DNA of 64,000 bases from Guyanagaster necrorhizus (taxonomy: Eukaryota; Basidiomycota; Agaricomycetes; Agaricales; Physalacriaceae): positions 434,001 to 498,000 of the forward strand of contig NW_025064884.1 in NCBI RefSeq assembly GCF_019112545.1, given 5' to 3'. Position numbers and translations under genes: made by a program. Under the pieces are notes generated by a model. The model made no database searches. It was not told the DNA's origin and saw only the letters and a list, made by a program, of their open reading frames with translations. This document shows positions 59,382 through 64,000 of the stretch, in pieces; positions within the stretch are counted from its first letter, which is position 1; every line of letters begins with the position of its first letter.

Positions 59382-61619
59382 ATGTCTCCCAAACGACCGC
59401 ACCTCGTATACAGCAGTTCCTCAAGTCCCTCACGCTCGCTCTCGCCGCAGCCAAAGCGGTTCAAGTCGTCGATTGCTGGCTCCCAGTCTGAGTCTTCAAC
59501 AGCAATCGTTAACCCGTTACGCGTCCACATCATCGAGGCAAAACTGAAGGTCAAGGAAATAGCAGAGCTTCGCTCGATACTGGAGAGCGGGAAAGTCCTC
59601 TGTGATGCTGACTCGGGTCAGTTCCAGTTGGTCTACGAGGCGGAGGCGAAGGATGCAGACGTGATAGTCACTGCGGTGAAAATGAGGAAAAGGTTGGAGC
59701 GATATATCGACTGGGATCTTGCGGTGAGTTCCCACTGACTGCGTTAGACGCGTCCTCTGAGCCCTGAAGCGCAGGTGCAAAAATTCGTTATTACACCGGA
59801 CTGGCTACGGGATTGCGCCAAAGAGCACCAAGTCTTGCCGTATGACGAGTATATCGCTGTTCGTTCTCTACGCTCTTCGACACAGGTTACAGAAGACCTG
59901 TCCACCAGTGTTGCCGAAGAAAGGGAGGATAGTGCGGAAATTAACTACCGGAGTCCAACCTCGTGTCTGCGGCTTTCACCTTTGGAGTGTCCGAATCAGG
60001 AGCTGGCGGAGAAGCTAGATGTACTGCGTCACTCAAGAGAGCTCGAAGGGAAAATTATGAATACCTTGGCATATGAGAGGGCTATCGCTGTGTGTCACAA
60101 TTTTGTCTGTCATCTGGGATGGTAATACTAAATGTGGGGCGAAAGACAATCAAAGGTGAGAGATATTGTCTGGTATCTTCACTTCTGAGCAACTAAAGGC
60201 GAGACATAGCATATCCATTCGTTATAACTGAAGACCTCCTCAAGACGGAAGTGTCAAATTTGTCACATATGGGCGTAAAAACTGTTGCCAAAGTGGGGCG
60301 CTTCGTCTGTACATGTCTTCATCATTTAACGGATCACTCTTTAGATCAAGGAATACCTTCAATCCGGGACGATAAGCGAAGCTGGTGTGTTGCTTTCCTA
60401 GTATATTGAGAAGTCCCGCTACCAGCGAGCTATAGAATCCATCGCTGAAGATCCAAGATATCAAACTCTAACGCTCTTCACGTCAATATACGGAATAGGT
60501 CCCGCGTACGCTCGGCATATGTACGACGTTGAAGGTCTTAGGACTATCAAGGATCTGATGTTCCATTATGAGAATCTGGAGCGTTCTGCCTCAGCGGAAC
60601 CCGACGTTTCCAAGCAAAAATCCCCCTATATGATACTCACCACCACTCCGGAGAAGACGCGTGTGCCAACATTAACTTCTCGAGAGGCTGTACAGCTACA
60701 CGAGGAGTTAAATGACCCTATTCTCCGAGATGAGACGGAGAGAATGCATGCTACTATCATGAAGGAACTAGGACATCTGCAACCCGGTTGCACCAGCACC
60801 ATCACTGGGAGGTAAGACTGAAATAACAAACAAGAGGCATCTGAAGACACATTCACATCTAGTTATCGCCGTGGCAAGAAGCATAGCAATGACGTTGATA
60901 TTGTCATCACCCATGAGAACCTGAAGACCGCTGGGGACCAAGTGAAAAGCCTCTGTGAACAGCTGGTTCACAGGCTCTACAGTCGTGGTACGCCAGAATA
61001 TGTCCTATTTGTCAATCTCGAATTCACACTCCTTCAGGTATGATTACCCACCTCATGGGTGCGTGTTGTTTTCCAATTGGTGTTATCTCGTTGCGAATTC
61101 CTGCGTAAAGGCTTGTCAAACTTCGGCAACACATCCTCACGAACAGCAGAGCGAGGTTCCCTTTACAAAGTGATGTCAGTATTCCTGCCGCCGTCTGATG
61201 GGCCTAGTGCCAGGTTGCATCGTAGGCTCGATTTGATTTTCACAACACCTGAGCTGTATTGGACTGCGGTAGTTGGCTGGTATGTCATTCACCCAGCAGA
61301 GTCTTTTCTGTCTCATTGCATGCTAGGACTGGGTCGAAAATGTTCGAAAGAGATCTTCGGATGTGGGCAAAGGATCGGTAGGCGTTTCCTTACCATCAAC
61401 CCATCAGCGTACTTACACCTTATGAATGCTAGAGGGTTCAAATTTGACAGTTCCGGCATGTAAGTCGCTTCAGTGATATTCCCGTGGATTGGTGCTGAGA
61501 AACTCCCCAGAGTACGTCGACAAGATTCCCACCCTTATTTCCCAAAGAGCGAAGCGGAGGTCTTCGAGCTGTTAGAACTCCCTTGGATTGAGCCAACCAT
61601 GCGCAATGCCGATATATGA
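59382..61619 (+). CDS. X-family DNA polymerase with BRCT domain (Pol4/lambda/mu-like)
   Basis: Twelve exons (59382-59723, 59775-60089, 60146-60155, 60210-60292, 60345-60384, 60436-60811, 60863-60987, 61038-61058, 61111-61279, 61327-61377, 61433-61459, 61511-61619) give 555 residues. A BRCT domain (about 45-140, ending FVITPDWLRDCAK) is followed by the 8-kDa-like region (ELEGKIMNTLAYERAIATIKAYPFVI), a helix-hairpin-helix (LFTSIYGIGPAYARHMY), the catalytic GSYRRGKKHSNDVDIVI with two Asp, RRLDLIFT with the third, then TGSKMFERDLRMWA, KFDSSGI and LLELPWIEPTMRNAD. These repair polymerases fill gaps in non-homologous end joining and base excision. Exon 3 is 10 nt. An in-frame ATG 75 nt upstream (59307) is an alternative start. 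Confidence 0.92.
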
Positions 61620-62344
61620 TCACGATGGTGATTAGTTTCTTTATTTATTTCGGGGTGTCTTTCAGGCGGTCCTTGGAATGTATCAATATATCGTCTCTGG
61701 TCTCAAGTCGACGACAAGCAAACGGACGAATACCTGCTACTAAGAGCCCGTCTCAAGCCCGTCAAGCTCTTGATTGCTAAATATATTCTGGGACTCAAGA
61801 CACTAAGGCATCATCGGTTCCGATGTGATTCTTCTTTACTGAAGCACAAGACGATGCACTTGTACCAACAATCGAGTTCAAAGAAGTGACCCAGAAGAGG
61901 AAGTCATTGAATCGTTGTTACCGTATTCCAGTTATTGGAGATGAGATACATGTACTTGATATTTGACAGATTTTAGTGGGTAAACGTGTGAAGACCAGCC
62001 GTGTTCAATGACGGCGGAACGAGAGGGGCGTCTGATGCGTGAGAAAACTTTACCTCGTCCTTGTACTCGTTGTTGGCGGCCTTGTTTCCACGTAGAGAAG
62101 GGTCTTTTGTGCCCTTTTCTGCTGTTAGCTTCAAGTAATATCGAATATGCCAAAGGTTATGTCCTCCCTGCTTGACGACCTTGTTCCTGGTGTCTGGGTA
62201 ACAGAAATGCTACTTCTGCTCGCTGAGACCTTGTACTGGGGTAACCTCGACTCCAGCCATAAAATGGACATACGATGAACTGGAACATTTGACGGTACTC
62301 ACCTACCATTCCTTCATCTCTTGTTGACCACTCCTGACACTCAG
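61620..62344. other. Intergenic region
   Basis: About 0.7 kb; no supported gene. An acceptor-like CAG directly before 62345 leaves room for an upstream exon of the next gene. Confidence 0.45.
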
Positions 62345-63308
62345 ATGGACGGCAAACGTGCTCCCATTTCGTTCTCTGCAGCGAGAAGGCTCGGAAGAGT
62401 CCAGAGACCTCAGGCAAAAGAAATCCCGAGGACTGTCTTGGAGGCTTTGAAGGCGTTCCTCCAGGACAACATATTCCTCTTTTGCAAGTCGCCCGAGGAA
62501 ATTGCCAAGATTCGTCTCGAGGTGCGAAACGAGGAATGGATGCGTCAGCATGAGACCCTCCCTCATACGGAACTCCCGCTCAACGAGTACCATCCTGTTC
62601 TTCCTTGACAGTACACTCCTAACGAGGTCATGTTCTCTAGATACGTCCAGGTGGAATTCTACTTTCAGACCAATATGCTCTATCAACAAATGGAGCCTGA
62701 TATTGACATGATGGTCCGACGGGACGAATTTGGAGGATTGGATCTCCGCGCGTTGCGCCGCGCTTTAGGATTGCAGACCTGTGTGGTATGTTATGACTTT
62801 CGTTTCGCCACTGGGACCGTGATTGATTGCAATAGCCCATCCACCCCTCGCGATGGCAGCTCGAGGACCCTTCCGACGGAGACTGGCTCAGCCCTCTAGC
62901 TGTTGCCAATCTCTGCGGGCGTGGGATGACCATCAAGTTCACCGGTAAGTGTTGTTTCCTTGCATCGCTCGCAGCCCTTTATCATACATATCTACAGAGC
63001 CCGTTGTCTCCAAGTTCACAATCCGACAACGTCAACTTCGCGCCTCTTACAGGGCCTTCCGCTCCTTCTCTGACCTTTTCCTCTGCTACTTTATCTCTCG
63101 TCTCGACCGACACACGTCGTTGGTAAAGTGGTATCGTGCGTACGAGAGGATCCCTGTGAAAAAGATCGAGGAAATCGAAACCACATTGCTTGGGTTCTTT
63201 GTTGTGTTCTCCATCGGATCGGTCATCTACCACCACCACGTCGACTTGTGGGCTCTTGCTGTGTGGCTGAAAGAGATTGTATTATGTGTTTTGTCCTATG
63301 TTCATTGA
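62345..63308 (+). CDS. Unknown protein with hydrophobic C-terminal segment
   Basis: Four exons (62345-62586, 62641-62785, 62860-62944, 62998-63308) join into 260 residues; I do not recognise the family. The N-terminal half is charged and helical (LGRVQRPQAKEIPRTVLEALKAFL, LEVRNEEWMRQHE) and rich in Arg/Glu. The middle has MEPDIDMMVRRDEFGGLDLRALRRALG and DWLSPLAVANLCGRGMTI. The last 90 residues contain two hydrophobic stretches, TLLGFFVVFSIGSVIY and LWALAVWLKEIVLCVLSYV, so a membrane-associated end is likely. Splice sites are all GT-AG and keep frame. The start is the first ATG of the open frame but is preceded by a CAG, so an upstream exon is possible. Confidence 0.6.
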
Positions 63309-64000
63309 CTGTTTGTACCCTATGCCTCTATGCTATATGCCTCTATGCCACCTTAATCTATCGTACGAGCTACCAATACAAATGTATAAGTATGGGGGTT
63401 GAGAATTTGGTGGTCACTGTGGGATCCTGAATTTCCAATTGCTGAGCTATCTGATTAGATTTCTGCCAGGCACACAAGGATAGCGGTCCGTAACGCCGAT
63501 TGGTGCACTCACGGTGCTTCGACGTTTGAATGCGGCATCTAAAAAGTCATCATCGGAAGGAGGCCAATTTCTAAGACTTCCTGAGGATACAAGCGCCAGC
63601 AAATTTGGCCAATTGAAATACATTGAAATACTGCCCGCGTTCCCCTGATTATTTTAAATTTGTAAATTCCGGAACTCCGGGGGGGAACCCACCACGAACT
63701 GTGCCACCTAAATGAACGCTCACATCACACATCACACATCACATGGCCTCTCGTCGCCGTCGGAGAGAGTCGTGCGACCAGGGAGGGCGAAAAGGAGGGA
63801 GAAATGACGTCACAACCATGCTCAGTCAGCATCCGAGTTCAACTCAGAATAGTACCGAGGGTAACTCAACAGACGGACTGTCTTGGTGCGCACCCCACCT
63901 CAATTTTAAGACGTACTAATAAGATAACTTATAACCATTATTAAGTATCGGCATGAAACTGATCCAATATTCAATATTGGGCCTACAGAGTGGAATCAGG
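63309..64000. other. Terminal region, no gene recognised
   Basis: Contains simple repeats: a cctctatgc unit near 63327-63351 and a cacatca unit near 63720-63742. No frame with a recognisable motif reaches the edge. Confidence 0.45.

Overview
The window looks like nuclear DNA of a mushroom-forming basidiomycete (Agaricomycete type). Genes are packed with many short introns, mostly 45-65 nt, with GT-AG or occasionally GC-AG ends. Exons can be as small as 6-10 nt. Several proteins are basidiomycete-style, for example a DUF6593 protein and a Whi3-type RNA-binding protein. There are no rRNA genes, no convincing tRNA genes, no CRISPR array and no intact transposon. All gene models were built by joining reading frames at splice sites that restore known protein motifs. 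They are hand predictions, not transcript-confirmed.

Left part (1-26 kb). A decayed CSC1/OSCA-type channel copy (0.5-2.5 kb) is followed by an IMPACT-domain gene, RER1 (minus) divergent from a TDA10/glycerate-kinase-like gene, a GNAT acetyltransferase, a Pcl-type cyclin and a NAB2-like poly(A)-RNA-binding protein. Next come a FAM210/DUF1279-like membrane protein sharing a 44-bp start-to-start gap with an unknown Pro-rich protein, an NFKBIL1-like protein, a SAP-domain protein, an unknown charged nuclear-type protein, a 17-exon mitochondrial-type P-loop ATPase and a small one-helix protein. Most are housekeeping genes for RNA, chromatin or trafficking.

Middle part (26-40 kb). A Whi3-like two-RRM protein, the intact CSC1-type channel (parent or sister of the 0.5-2.5 kb relic), ribosomal protein eL33 and a short GNAT-like remnant.

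Accessory part (39-57 kb). Two D-amino-acid-oxidase-family genes lie in inverted orientation around a glutaryl-CoA dehydrogenase gene. They share an apparently identical 1,423-bp tract (39546-40968 and 47396-48818) with sharp edges inside otherwise diverged genes. This is the pattern of recent interlocus gene conversion, or of an assembly artefact. The minus-strand copy has a 2-nt shift after its start codon. Farther on there is a DUF6593 gene with a 29-nt intron, then about 4.4 kb where I recognise nothing.

Right part (57-64 kb). A cytochrome b2-type L-lactate dehydrogenase without a visible mitochondrial leader, an X-family DNA polymerase with a BRCT domain, and an unknown protein with a hydrophobic C-terminus.

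The genes do not form one operon-like system. The closest thing to a functional neighbourhood is the flavoenzyme group between 39 and 59 kb: two D-amino-acid oxidases, glutaryl-CoA dehydrogenase and flavocytochrome b2, all of amino-acid or lactate catabolism. I did not find a convincing undescribed defence or biosynthetic system. The best leads are the converted inverted pair, the micro-exons, the GC-AG introns and the CSC1 relic.
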